NCBI GenBank assembly: GCA_913055565.1
Contig: CAJXKP010000007.1
Location: 35,340-99,339, forward strand
DNA: 64,000 nt
Direction of reading: 5' to 3'
From: an uncultured Ectothiorhodospiraceae bacterium
Lineage (GTDB): Bacteria; Pseudomonadota; Gammaproteobacteria; Nitrococcales; Nitrococcaceae
The notes under the pieces were generated by a model. It made no database searches, had not been told where the DNA came from, and saw nothing but the letters and a program-made list of their open reading frames with translations. This document shows positions 43,976-52,668 of this stretch, piece after piece. The first letter of the stretch is position 1. Each line of letters starts with the position of its first letter. Position numbers and translations under genes: made by a program.

Positions 43976-45321
43976 TCGGCAGACTCCTTATCGCTTTCCG
44001 GCTGAAGCCGCCCCACGGTGAGGCGCTGCTCGGTGAAATACTGCTGGGCCACGCGCTGAACATCCGCCGCCGTTACAGCCTCTAGGCCAGACTCGTAGTC
44101 CTTGATTATCTCCCAGCCAATACCGGTCGTTTCCAGCTGCCCGATCTCCATGGCCTGATAGAACACCGAATCCATCTGAAACAGGTGATCGGCGAGCATC
44201 TGGTTGCGCGCACGCTCCAGCGTCGCATCATCGACGGGCTCCGACCTCAGCCGCTCGATCTGCTCACGCAGGGCCGACTCCAGGTCATCGACAGACACCC
44301 CAGGCTGCGGTGCCGCCTGCAGCGTGAACTGAGTGCCCAGCCGGGCGATGGCCCGATAACTGGCCCCGGCCCTCGCCGCCACTGCCTGATCGCGGACGAG
44401 ATCCTGACTCAGCCGAGCGCCATCGCCGCCATCCAGGACGGCCGAGGCCATCATCAAGGCGTAGGCATCCTCAAGGCTATCGGCGGTAGCGGCAGAGGGC
44501 ACGTCATAGCCCATGACCACGCGCGGCACGCGGGCCCGGCTGTCGGCGACATCGATACGCCGGGCACCGGGTTCGACCATACCCGTCCCGCCCGGCGCCT
44601 CAGGGAGCTCACGGGCCTTCATGTCACCAAAATGCTTGCGTGCGAGATCGAATACCGCCTCGGGCTCGACATCACCGGCGACAACCAGCGTGGCGTTATT
44701 GGGGCTGTAGTAACGCTCGTACCACGCCTGGAGGTCGTCCAGGGTCATGGCCTCAAGATCCGGTTGCCAGCCAATGATGGGCTGGGCGTAGGGGCTGCCC
44801 AAGTGCGCCACGGCATTAAAGCGCTCATGCATGCGCGAGGCGGGGTTATCAGCGACCCGCTGGCGCCGTTCCTCGATGACGACCTCGCGCTCACTGGCGA
44901 AATGCTCGTCGGCAAGCGCCAGATTGGCCATCCGGTCCGCCTCAAGCGCCAGCGCCAGATCCAGCCGATCCGCGGCAAGGCGCTCGAAGTACGCCGTGTA
45001 ATCGCGGCTGGTGAAGGCGTTCTCCTCGCCACCGTTGCGCGAGATGATGCGCGAGAACTCCCCGGGGCCATGCGCGTCCGTACCCTTGAACATCATGTGC
45101 TCAAGCACATGGGACACCCCCGTAATGCCGCGGTGCTCGTAACTCGAACCGACGGCGTACCAGACCTGCGAGACCACAACGGGCGCGCGGTGATCCTCGC
45201 GCACGATCACGGTCATGCCATTGTCCAGCTGGGTCTCGCTAACCGGCCAGCGCGAGGCGCTGGCAAGCGCTAGCCCAGGAACAAGCGCTGCCACGAGCAG
45301 CGCTGCCAACAAACGTCTCAT
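43972..45321 (-). CDS. M16 family zinc metallopeptidase, active subunit
   Basis: A 449-residue secreted zinc peptidase. The signal peptide MRRLLAALLVAALVPGLALA is followed by LDNGMTVIV and the inverted zinc motif HVLEH (His71, Glu74, His75). The third ligand lies in the EREVVIEERR stretch (about 144-153). I place the start at ATG 45321, which has GGAGG upstream; the open frame runs back to 45687 but that part is antisense to ftsY. Partner of the inactive subunit downstream. Divergent to ftsY. Native substrates are unknown. Confidence 0.92.
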   Translation of the reverse strand: MRRLLAALLVAALVPGLALASASRWPVSETQLDNGMTVIVREDHRAPVVVSQVWYAVGSSYEHRGITGVSHVLEHMMFKGTDAHGPGEFSRIISRNGGEENAFTSRDYTAYFERLAADRLDLALALEADRMANLALADEHFASEREVVIEERRQRVADNPASRMHERFNAVAHLGSPYAQPIIGWQPDLEAMTLDDLQAWYERYYSPNNATLVVAGDVEPEAVFDLARKHFGDMKARELPEAPGGTGMVEPGARRIDVADSRARVPRVVMGYDVPSAATADSLEDAYALMMASAVLDGGDGARLSQDLVRDQAVAARAGASYRAIARLGTQFTLQAAPQPGVSVDDLESALREQIERLRSEPVDDATLERARNQMLADHLFQMDSVFYQAMEIGQLETTGIGWEIIKDYESGLEAVTAADVQRVAQQYFTEQRLTVGRLQPESDKESAE

Positions 45322-45430
45322 GGTCGCCTGCCTCCCAGCTCTTGCATCGATCCCGGTGAGCGCATCCACGGGGTAGAAAGGGGTGATAGCATAATCGGCA
45401 TTTCCGACGCGCACCATGCCTGGGAGTTCC

Positions 45431-46444
45431 ATGCTCGGATTCCGACGTAACAAGCGCTCGCAATCGAGTGGCGATAACGAGCCTGCCGACGCGAGCCCGT
45501 CCAACACCGACAGCGGCGGCTGGCTGTCGCGGCTACGCCAGGGACTGCGCAAGACGAGCTCGGGACTGTCGCGCGTGTTCCTCGGGCGCAAGACCATCGA
45601 TGATGATCTGCTCGAGGAGCTCGAGACGCTGCTGCTCATGGCCGATGTCGGTGTCGAGGCAACCCAGCGCATCATCGGGGACCTCACCGAGCGCCTCCGC
45701 CGCAGCGAGCTCGCCGACTCCGACGCCCTCCATCAGGCGTTGCGGGAGGACATGCTCGCCATTCTCCGTCCGTGCGAGGCGCCGCTGACGATCAATACCG
45801 CCAAGCAGCCCTATGTCGTGCTGACCATCGGCGTTAACGGCGTGGGCAAGACGACCACCATGGGCAAGCTGGCGCATCGCCATCAGCAGGCCGGCAACTC
45901 GGTGATGATGGCCGCCGGTGACACCTTCCGGGCGGCCGCCGTCGAGCAGCTCCAGGTCTGGGGGGAGCGCACGGGTATTCCCGTCATCGCCCAGCCAACG
46001 GGCTCGGACGCCGCCGCCGTTGTCTACGATGCGCACCAAGCGGCCCGCGCGCGCGCGGCCGATCTACTCATCGCGGATACGGCCGGCCGACTGCATACTC
46101 AAGACAACCTGATGCAGGAGCTGGAAAAGATCCACCGCGTGCTAGGCAAACAAGACCCCGCGGCACCCCACGAGGTGCTGCTCGTCGTGGATGCCAGCAC
46201 TGGGCAGAACGCCCTAGCGCAGGCGCAACAGTTCCACGACGCCATCGGCATAACCGGCATCGCGGTTACCAAGCTCGATGGCACCGCCAAGGGTGGCGTG
46301 ATATTCGCCATCGCCCACAGGCTGGGCGTGCCCATTCGCTACATCGGTGTCGGCGAGCACGCCGAGGACCTGCGGCCGTTCCACGCCGAGGAGTTCGTGG
46401 ACGCCCTGCTCGCGGGGGGCATGGAGACCGAGACCGGCGAATGA
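45431..46444 (+). CDS. ftsY: Signal recognition particle receptor FtsY
   Basis: A 337-residue SRP GTPase that docks ribosome-SRP complexes at the inner membrane. A short polar N-terminal A region (about 35 residues) replaces the long acidic one of E. coli. The N domain and G domain follow: GVNGVGKTTTMGKLA (P-loop), DTFRAAAVEQL, DTAGRLHTQDNLM and TKLDGTAKGG. I start at ATG 45431, with GGGAG close upstream, not the ATG at 45416. It overlaps ftsE by four bases. Confidence 0.97.
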   Translation: MLGFRRNKRSQSSGDNEPADASPSNTDSGGWLSRLRQGLRKTSSGLSRVFLGRKTIDDDLLEELETLLLMADVGVEATQRIIGDLTERLRRSELADSDALHQALREDMLAILRPCEAPLTINTAKQPYVVLTIGVNGVGKTTTMGKLAHRHQQAGNSVMMAAGDTFRAAAVEQLQVWGERTGIPVIAQPTGSDAAAVVYDAHQAARARAADLLIADTAGRLHTQDNLMQELEKIHRVLGKQDPAAPHEVLLVVDASTGQNALAQAQQFHDAIGITGIAVTKLDGTAKGGVIFAIAHRLGVPIRYIGVGEHAEDLRPFHAEEFVDALLAGGMETETGE

Positions 46445-47112
46445 TTACGTTCGACCGGGTATCCAAGCGCTATCGCGCCAAGGAGGCGGTGGCCAACATC
46501 TCGTTCCATATCGGGCGCGGTGAGATGGTCTTTATCACGGGGCATAGCGGGGCCGGCAAGAGCAGCCTGTTGCGACTGATCCCCCTGCTCGAACGCCCCA
46601 GCGGCGGCAGCGTCGCCGTCTCCGGTGTCGACCTCGCCGAGCTGCCGCGGCGCCGCATTCCCCATCTGCGCCGGGGGATCGGCATCACCTTCCAGGATCA
46701 CCGACTGCTCGGGGACCGAAGCGTATTCGACAACGTCGCGCTGCCGCTACTTGTCGCTGGCATCCCCTATCGTGAGACGGGCCGGCGGGTTCGGGCGGCC
46801 CTGGACAAGGTCGGCCTACTGAACAAGGAAAGCGCTGAGCCGATCACCCTATCGGGGGGTGAGCAACAGCGCGTCGGCATCGCGCGGGCGGTGGTGACAC
46901 GGCCGCCGATCCTGCTCGCCGACGAACCGACGGGCAATCTCGACCCGTCCCTGTCGACCGAGATCATGCATCTATTCGCCCAGTTCAGCGCGCTCGGGGT
47001 GACCACGGTCATCGCCACCCACGATCTACCCCTGGTGGAGCAATTGGGGCACCGTCGCATCACCCTGCAGGCCGGCCGTGTAGCCGTCGATACGGCGAGG
47101 TACTCCAGGTGA
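46441..47112 (+). CDS. ftsE: Cell division ATP-binding protein FtsE
   Basis: A 223-residue ABC ATPase that with FtsX activates septal peptidoglycan hydrolysis. MITFDRVSKRY, Walker A GHSGAGKSSLLR, Q-loop FQDHRLLGDRSVFDNV, signature [14 protein letters not shown] and Walker [13 protein letters not shown] are intact. Coupled to ftsY and ftsX by four-base overlaps, the canonical ftsYEX operon. Confidence 0.97.
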   Translation: MITFDRVSKRYRAKEAVANISFHIGRGEMVFITGHSGAGKSSLLRLIPLLERPSGGSVAVSGVDLAELPRRRIPHLRRGIGITFQDHRLLGDRSVFDNVALPLLVAGIPYRETGRRVRAALDKVGLLNKESAEPITLSGGEQQRVGIARAVVTRPPILLADEPTGNLDPSLSTEIMHLFAQFSALGVTTVIATHDLPLVEQLGHRRITLQAGRVAVDTARYSR

Positions 47113-48059
47113 GCGTAGCGCAGCAGCGGAACGCCTTACGCCGACGGCTCGGCGCATGGGCAGCCCAGCACGGCCGATCGCTGACGGCCACGCTGGGCCA
47201 GTTCCGTCGCAGCCCGGGGCCGAGCGCGATGACGGCCGCGGTTATCGGCATCGCCCTAGCCCTGCCCGCCGGTTTCCTAGGGATACTGGACAACATCGAG
47301 TCGATGACCCAGCCGTGGCGGAGCGGTTGGCAGGCCTCACTATTCCTGGAGCGCGACCTGGCAACGGCGTCGCAGAAAGAGCTGGCGGCGAGGCTGGACA
47401 AGCGCCCCGAGGTGGCGACCGTCGAGCGCCTGTCACGCGAACAGGCACTGGCCGAATTCCGCCGCTACTCGGATTTCGACCGCGCCGTCGAGCTGCTCGA
47501 CGAGAACCCATTACCGCCGGTGCTTATCGTCCATCCGAGCACTGGCCTATCGCCGTCCGCTACCGACGAACTCGTGGCCGCCTTGGACGACCACTCGGAG
47601 GTCGAGCGGGTGCGACTCGATCGCGAATGGGTCGAGCGACTGCACGCCATGATGGCTCTGGCCGAACGGGGCGTTTGGCTCATCACCGCCCTCCTCGGGA
47701 TCGCCGTGATCCTCGTCGTGGGCAACACCATTCGCCTGGATATCGAGAACCGCCGTGAGGAGATCGTTATCACCAAGCTGCTGGGCGGTACCGATGCCTT
47801 TGTCCGACGCCCCTTCCTCTACTCGGGGCTAGGCTACGGCATTAGCGGCGGCATTCTGGCAACAATACTCGTGGAGGCGGGGCGATGGATCCTCTCTCCT
47901 CCCGTCAATCGGCTCGCCAGCCTCTACGACAGCAGCTTTCGGCTCGACGGCATCGGGCTCTCAGGCGCGGCCACCCTGTTGGCGGCTGGCGGGCTGCTGG
48001 GCCTGCTCGGCTCCGGACTCGCGGTTGGGCGCCACCTGGCGGCGGTTGAACCGGCGTGA
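47109..48059 (+). CDS. ftsX: Cell division protein FtsX
   Basis: A 316-residue inner-membrane permease-like protein. A basic cytoplasmic tail leads to helix 1 (AVIGIALALPAGFLGIL). A periplasmic domain that contacts EnvC-type activators follows (about 70-175), then three helices (about 180-310). The start is GTG at 47109, overlapping the ftsE stop (GTGA). Helix-border motif IVITKLLGGTDAFVRRPF is typical of FtsX. Confidence 0.95.
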   Translation: MSVAQQRNALRRRLGAWAAQHGRSLTATLGQFRRSPGPSAMTAAVIGIALALPAGFLGILDNIESMTQPWRSGWQASLFLERDLATASQKELAARLDKRPEVATVERLSREQALAEFRRYSDFDRAVELLDENPLPPVLIVHPSTGLSPSATDELVAALDDHSEVERVRLDREWVERLHAMMALAERGVWLITALLGIAVILVVGNTIRLDIENRREEIVITKLLGGTDAFVRRPFLYSGLGYGISGGILATILVEAGRWILSPPVNRLASLYDSSFRLDGIGLSGAATLLAAGGLLGLLGSGLAVGRHLAAVEPA

Positions 48060-48072
48060 GCCCGCCGCTAGC

Positions 48073-48100
48073 GGAACTTTTCCGCCCTGCACAACTCTAA
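48073..48100 (+). promoter_or_regulatory. Candidate sigma-E promoter for rpoH
   Basis: GGAACTT (48073-48079), a 16-base spacer and TCTAA (48096-48100) match the extracytoplasmic stress sigma-E consensus (GGAACTT-N16-TCnnA). E. coli rpoH has a sigma-E promoter (P3) in the equivalent place. A TTGACA (48106-48111) lies just downstream but lacks a good -10 partner. Confidence 0.65.
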
Positions 48101-48168
48101 TATACTTGACAATGCGGCTCAGGTAGACCGTCTACTTAGAGCGGTTTCGACGTAAGGGAGGGGAGCCC

Positions 48169-49050
48169 ATGGAGAATACAAACGCACTGGTACCGGCGAA
48201 TATGGATAAGCTCCCGCTCCATGCGGGCAGCGAGGAGAACTATATCCAGGCGGTCAACAGCATCCCAACGCTGAGCGCCGACGAGGAGTACGATCTCGCA
48301 GCGCGCTACCGGGATGACGGCGATATCGAGGCCGCTCGCTGGCTGGTGATGTCGCACCTGCGCTTCGTGGTGCACGTCGCGCGCGGCTACAACGGTTATG
48401 GGCTGCAGCTAGCCGACCTGATTCAGGAAGGCAACATTGGCCTGATGAAGGCCGTGCGGCGCTTCGACCCGGACGTCGGCGTGCGCCTGGTGTCATTCGC
48501 CGTCCACTGGATTCGCGCCGAGATCCATGAGTTCATCCTGCGCAACTGGCGCATCGTTAAGGTCGCCACCACCAAGGCGCAGCGCAAGCTCTTCTTTAAT
48601 CTGCGCGGCTCGAAGAAGCGCCTGGGCTGGATGAATCAGTCCGAGGTCAACGCCGTCGCCGAGGATCTAGGCGTTAAGCCGGAGACCGTATTGGAGATGG
48701 AGTCGCGACTGTCCGGCCAGGACCTCGGCTTCGACCCGCTGCCGAACAGCGACGATGACGAAGACGGCACGCCTCGGGCGCCGGCACTGTATTTGGGTAC
48801 AAGGGAGCTGGACCCCTCGGCCCAGGCCGAGTCCGAGGATTGGACCGAGCACCAGACCGACGCGCTCACCGAGGCGCTGGAGCGCTTGGACGAGCGCAAC
48901 CGCGACATCATCGCGCGGCGCTGGTTGGCCGAGCCCAAGGCCACACTCCAGGAGCTCGCGGCTGAGTACGATGTATCGGCGGAGCGCATCCGCCAACTGG
49001 AGAAGAACGCCATGAAGAAGCTGCGCGGCGCCATGACGGCGGCGGCGTAG
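48169..49050 (+). CDS. rpoH: RNA polymerase heat-shock sigma factor RpoH (sigma-32)
   Basis: A 293-residue sigma factor. Region 2 contains [19 protein letters not shown]. The RpoH box QRKLFFNLR, which separates RpoH from RpoD and RpoS, is exact. Region 4 ends with [24 protein letters not shown]. An acidic loop ([13 protein letters not shown]) between regions 3 and 4 is slightly long. A strong AAGGGAGGGG site precedes the ATG. It follows ftsX by 110 bases and has its own candidate sigma-E promoter. Confidence 0.97.
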   Translation: MENTNALVPANMDKLPLHAGSEENYIQAVNSIPTLSADEEYDLAARYRDDGDIEAARWLVMSHLRFVVHVARGYNGYGLQLADLIQEGNIGLMKAVRRFDPDVGVRLVSFAVHWIRAEIHEFILRNWRIVKVATTKAQRKLFFNLRGSKKRLGWMNQSEVNAVAEDLGVKPETVLEMESRLSGQDLGFDPLPNSDDDEDGTPRAPALYLGTRELDPSAQAESEDWTEHQTDALTEALERLDERNRDIIARRWLAEPKATLQELAAEYDVSAERIRQLEKNAMKKLRGAMTAAA

Positions 49051-49185
49051 CAGCCGCTGCCGCTACCTGCGTGACCCGCTTCCGCCGGGGTCGACCGCCA
49101 GCGGCCCCGGCCATGCCGGCGCGCCACAACCTGTTATCCGGCCCAACCGGACGGCCCTAGGTGCAATTGCGGATGGTGCCATCAG

Positions 49186-49214
49186 CTGACCCTTGGGATG
49201 CTTGGAGCCATAAT
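49186..49214 (+). promoter_or_regulatory. Candidate sigma-70 promoter for the PagL-like gene
   Basis: CTGACC (49186-49191) and CATAAT (49209-49214) are separated by 17 bases and lie 26 bases before the ATG at 49241. The -10 matches 5 of 6 consensus bases and the -35 matches 4 of 6. Confidence 0.5.
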
Positions 49215-49240
49215 AGAACCAAGCCAAGGAAACAGCTCCC

Positions 49241-49822
49241 ATGTGGCACAACCCCCGCAATTGTCGGTCTCGCCTTATCGCGAGGACCGCCCTGGTCGCG
49301 CTCGGCCTAACCACGGCGCTCAACAGCGTGATCGCCAAGGCCGATGATCCAGACGGTATCGTCGTAAGCACGCATCTCGGCACGACCTTGGAACCCAACC
49401 TGGGCGATGATGGCCCCTCCTTCGGTGTCTCCATCCACGGGCCCCTACTCGGGAACGGCAATCGACGCCTCGACTGGATACCCTGGGCCCCAAGCCTGAG
49501 AGTGACGGGCAGCCTCAGCCGCGTCCGCCGCGATGACGACGCTTTGACACTGGCGACGCTGGGACCGATGCTGCGCTGGTCGCTGAACGGCGGCGAGACA
49601 ACGGTTCGCTTGTCCGTTCGACCGAGCTTTGTCAGCCGCTCAACCCTCGGCGGGCGCGACCTCGGCGGGCCCTTCCAGTTCACCAGTGGCATCGCGGTCA
49701 GTCGTGCCATCAGCCAGCGTTGGCGGCTGGGTGTCGGCCTACAACATAGCTCGAATGCCCGCCTATACGACGCCAACGAGGGCTTCAACCTCGTTACCAT
49801 CGCTCTGGAACACAGCCTCTAG
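49241..49822 (+). CDS. PagL-like lipid A 3-O-deacylase (acyloxyacyl hydrolase)
   Basis: A 193-residue outer-membrane beta-barrel candidate. A signal peptide of about 33 residues (ALVALGLTTALNSVIAKA) is followed by alternating strands and a C-terminus ending IALEHSL. The late GVGLQHSSNARL carries the PagL pattern H-x-S-N (His169, Ser171, Asn172), with Glu180 and the N-E-G-F motif following. In Pseudomonas PagL the catalytic Glu lies 14 residues after the His; here the nearest is 11 after it, so the acid residue is uncertain. It would remove the 3-O acyl chain of lipid A. Confidence 0.75.
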   Translation: MWHNPRNCRSRLIARTALVALGLTTALNSVIAKADDPDGIVVSTHLGTTLEPNLGDDGPSFGVSIHGPLLGNGNRRLDWIPWAPSLRVTGSLSRVRRDDDALTLATLGPMLRWSLNGGETTVRLSVRPSFVSRSTLGGRDLGGPFQFTSGIAVSRAISQRWRLGVGLQHSSNARLYDANEGFNLVTIALEHSL

Positions 49823-49849
49823 TGTGACCACGACATCTCCGGGGGATCC

Positions 49850-51430
49850 ATGAGTGAGGGGCCGCTCCACGTCGCCTCGCCCGACTGGCGGGATCAGATC
49901 GTCTACTTCCTTCTCACCGACCGCTTCGCGCAGGGCGATCTCTCGATCAGCGACCAGGGCTACGGCGAATACGACCCCCATGATTCGCGCTGCTACAGCG
50001 GGGGCGACCTCCAGGGCATTATCGACTACCTGGATTACATCGAGGCACTAGGCGCCACCAGCGTCTGGATCACGCCGCCAGTCGCCGTCCAGTGGTGGAA
50101 TCCACGGGTCGCCTACGGCGGCTATCACGGCTATTGGGCGCGCCATTTCGCCGCCCTCGATGAGCACGTCGGCGATCTGGCGACCTACCAGGCCCTCGCG
50201 CGGGCCCTCCACGGGCGAGGGATGTATCTGATCCAGGATATCGTGTGTAACCACACCGGGGATTTCTTTAGCTACGACGGCCCCTATCAGCACGGCGATC
50301 CCTGCCACAACTTCGTCCTTAACACGGCGTCGGTACCCACGATGCGGCCGACGCAGGCACCCTTCGACCGCAACGACGTTCGAGACCCGGAGCAACGCGC
50401 GGCGGCGATCTATCACTGGACGCCGAGCATCGAGCACCCGCAGGACCCGACGCAGCGCCTCGAGTACAGCCTCTACGATCTTGACGACCTCAATACCAGC
50501 AACCCGAGCGTTCGTGCTGCCCTCAAGCAATCCTACGCGTACTGGATCCGCGAGGTCGGCGTCGACGCCTATCGCATCGATACGGCCTACCATGTGGAGC
50601 CCGATTTCTGGCGCGACTTCCTGCATGCCGATGACGGCATGCACGCCGTAGCCGCCGAAACGGGGCGCGAGGACTTCTTCTGCTTCGGCGAGATCCTGCT
50701 AGGCAGCGACGCCTACGACGACAGCGCCGAACGCGTGGCGCGGCAGTACCTAGGGCCGGACAACGCGCCGATCCTGGACGCCGTTATCAGCTTCCCGTGG
50801 TACTTCACGCTGCGGCGGGTCATCGCCGAGGGCAAGCCCACCGATGAGCTAGCGCATCGCATACGGACCCAGATGCGGCTCCACCGGGAGCCGTTACGCG
50901 TGCCGATCTTCATCGATAATCACGACGTCGACCGCTTCGCGACCATCGGCGGCGGGCGCGGGCTGAGCCAGGCGCTGGTGCTACTGCTAACGGCACCCGG
51001 TATGCCGATCATCTACTATGGCACGGAGCAGGGCTTCACCCATCGGCGGCCGGCCATGTTCGCCGACGGTTGGGGCTCGCAGGGGCGCGACGCCTACGAT
51101 CGCGAGGCATCCCATTTCGAGCTCATCGCGCGCCTTTCGTCATTGCGGCTCACCCATGCGGTCTTGCGCCGCGGTGACGCCGAGCCGATCGCGAGCAACG
51201 CCTACGAGCCCGGCCTGTTCGTCCTCCACCGAGCGTACGGCAACAGCGAGGCCCTGATCGTTATCAATACCGCCGACGCGGCGATAACGGACCGTCTGCG
51301 ACGGACCCCGAGGGCTGAGGACTACCAGGCGCTCTTGGCGCTCGACGAAGCGACCCACTGGCATGCCGAGGGCGAGGAGCTGGCGCTATCCCTACCGGCA
51401 CAGGGCGCGCTGGTATTGGCGACAGACTAA
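49850..51430 (+). CDS. Alpha-amylase family (GH13) glycoside hydrolase
   Basis: A 526-residue GH13 enzyme without a signal peptide, so probably cytoplasmic. The (beta/alpha)8 barrel motifs are present: DIVCNH (region I), VDAYRIDTA with nucleophile Asp244 (region II), FGEILL with acid Glu281 (region III) and DNHDVDR with Asp359 (region IV). The C-terminal 80 residues form the usual beta domain. It likely cuts alpha-1,4-glucans or maltodextrins; the exact subfamily is not clear by eye. No glycogen or trehalose genes are adjacent. It follows the PagL-like gene by 27 bases and overlaps the convergent gene at 51427. Confidence 0.88.
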   Translation: MSEGPLHVASPDWRDQIVYFLLTDRFAQGDLSISDQGYGEYDPHDSRCYSGGDLQGIIDYLDYIEALGATSVWITPPVAVQWWNPRVAYGGYHGYWARHFAALDEHVGDLATYQALARALHGRGMYLIQDIVCNHTGDFFSYDGPYQHGDPCHNFVLNTASVPTMRPTQAPFDRNDVRDPEQRAAAIYHWTPSIEHPQDPTQRLEYSLYDLDDLNTSNPSVRAALKQSYAYWIREVGVDAYRIDTAYHVEPDFWRDFLHADDGMHAVAAETGREDFFCFGEILLGSDAYDDSAERVARQYLGPDNAPILDAVISFPWYFTLRRVIAEGKPTDELAHRIRTQMRLHREPLRVPIFIDNHDVDRFATIGGGRGLSQALVLLLTAPGMPIIYYGTEQGFTHRRPAMFADGWGSQGRDAYDREASHFELIARLSSLRLTHAVLRRGDAEPIASNAYEPGLFVLHRAYGNSEALIVINTADAAITDRLRRTPRAEDYQALLALDEATHWHAEGEELALSLPAQGALVLATD

Positions 51431-51669
51431 AACCCCGGGCCGGAGGGGTCGCCCCAGGGGCGAGCGCGCTCTAGGAGGTCGCGGAGCTCATCATCGCCGG
51501 CCTCGCCAAGGTACTGCTCGGCGGCCAGCCAGGTATCGGCGGCGAGCATGCTCTGGCGGACATCGCCGCCGCCCGCGGCCGGCATAAACATGGCGACGTG
51601 CATGCCATAAGACTCGCGCCCGACCCCTACATCCCAGTCGCGACCCTCGGAATCGCGGATTCGACGCAT
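51427..51669 (-). CDS. Small conserved-looking hypothetical protein
   Basis: An 80-residue cytoplasmic protein: beta-rich start (RIRDSEGRDWDVGVGRESYGMHVAMFMP), a Gly-rich turn, then a helical part (TWLAAEQYL, DDELRDLLERARPW). Balanced charge and normal codon use suggest a real gene. I do not recognise a named domain, though similar small proteins occur in proteobacteria. Its stop overlaps the GH13 stop tail to tail. It is followed by radC's stop region on the same strand side, 32 bases upstream of its start. Confidence 0.6.
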   Translation of the reverse strand: MRRIRDSEGRDWDVGVGRESYGMHVAMFMPAAGGGDVRQSMLAADTWLAAEQYLGEAGDDELRDLLERARPWGDPSGPGF

Positions 51670-51701
51670 AGTAACCGCCTACTCATACCCTGGTGACACG
51701 C

Positions 51702-52376
51702 CTAGATCAGGCCGCGCTCGGCGAGCGACACCGGCACGCCGTCCCCGATCACGAAATGGTCCAGTAAGCGTACATCAACCAGGGCCAGGGCGTCGCGGAG
51801 GCGCTCGGTAATCGACTCGTCGGCGCGCGACGGCTCGGCGACGCCGGAGGGGTGGTTATGCGCGATGATGATCGCCGCGGCATTGACGCCTAGCGCCCGC
51901 TTGACCACCTCCCGGGGGTGGACACTGGTGCCATCGATCGTACCGCGGAAGAGCTCCTCGAAGGCCAAGACGCGGTGGCGGTTATCGAGGAAGACCGCCG
52001 CGAAGACCTCGTTCTCGTAGCCACGCAGCCGAGCCGTGAGATACTCGCGCGTGGCGGAAGGGCTTGAGATGACCTCGCCACGCGTTAGTTCCGCCCACAG
52101 GTGACGCCTCGCCATCGCGAGCACCGCCTGGAGCTGGGCGTATTTGGCCGGCCCCAGCCCGACGCGAGCGGTAAAGGCATCCTGATCGCTCGCCAACAAG
52201 GCCCTGAGGCCACCGAATTCACTGAGTAGCTGGCGCGCCAGATCGACAGCGGTTGATCCCTGACGTCCGGTTCGCAGGAAAATGGCTAGGAGTTCCGCAT
52301 CCGACAAGGCATCGGCGCCACGCTGCAACAGCTTCTCGCGCGGGCGCTCGTCGGCGGGCCAGTCCGTTATGCTCAT
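51702..52376 (-). CDS. radC: RadC family protein (JAB/MPN domain)
   Basis: A 224-residue RadC. The N-terminal helix-hairpin-helix part ([28 protein letters not shown]) is followed by the metallo JAB/MPN core: [23 protein letters not shown] and the metal motif HNHPSG with a downstream Asp. Despite the name, a direct role in DNA repair is not established. I start at ATG 52376 (MSITDWP), with GGGAG upstream; the frame extends to 52433. Divergent to coaBC, as in Pseudomonas. Confidence 0.93.
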   Translation of the reverse strand: MSITDWPADERPREKLLQRGADALSDAELLAIFLRTGRQGSTAVDLARQLLSEFGGLRALLASDQDAFTARVGLGPAKYAQLQAVLAMARRHLWAELTRGEVISSPSATREYLTARLRGYENEVFAAVFLDNRHRVLAFEELFRGTIDGTSVHPREVVKRALGVNAAAIIIAHNHPSGVAEPSRADESITERLRDALALVDVRLLDHFVIGDGVPVSLAERGLI

Positions 52377-52464
52377 AGGCAACATGCTCCCTGTTCGCCG
52401 ATAGGATAACGCTTTGGGGCGTAGTGGCAGCAATTCGAATTATGTGATCCCCAGGAGAGGGCGC

Positions 52465-52569
52465 GTGCTCGCGTTACCCCCTGCCGAGGGACGCCACAAA
52501 CGTTCCCTGGAGGCTCGACTGCGGCCTTCCCTGGCCGCAGACGCCCTCGGCAGGGGGTAACGCGAGCAC
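52465..52569. repeat. 26-bp perfect inverted repeat with inner hairpin
   Basis: Bases 52465-52490 are the exact reverse complement of 52544-52569. Between them an 8-bp inner stem pairs 52519-52526 with 52533-52540. The whole 105-base unit lies alone between divergent radC and coaBC and would fold into a long branched hairpin or cruciform. I see no second copy in the window and no flanking duplication. A REP/MITE-like element or a structured RNA are both possible. Confidence 0.8.
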
Positions 52570-52668
52570 CTCGAAGGCCAAAATGAGAATTACTGCGTAC
52601 TAGGCATCCGGATGCATGCCGCCACGCCCCTAGGGTAAAGTAACGGGATTTCAGGCGGAGGTGCCGGG

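Noticed and set aside
44185..45273. Rightward frame of 362 codons
   Set aside because: Antisense to the zinc M16 peptidase with its intact HxxEH motif.
45322..45687. Upstream extension of the M16 peptidase reading frame
   Set aside because: The extra 122 codons are Ser/Arg-rich, antisense to ftsY, and precede a clear signal peptide with its own ribosome site at 45321.
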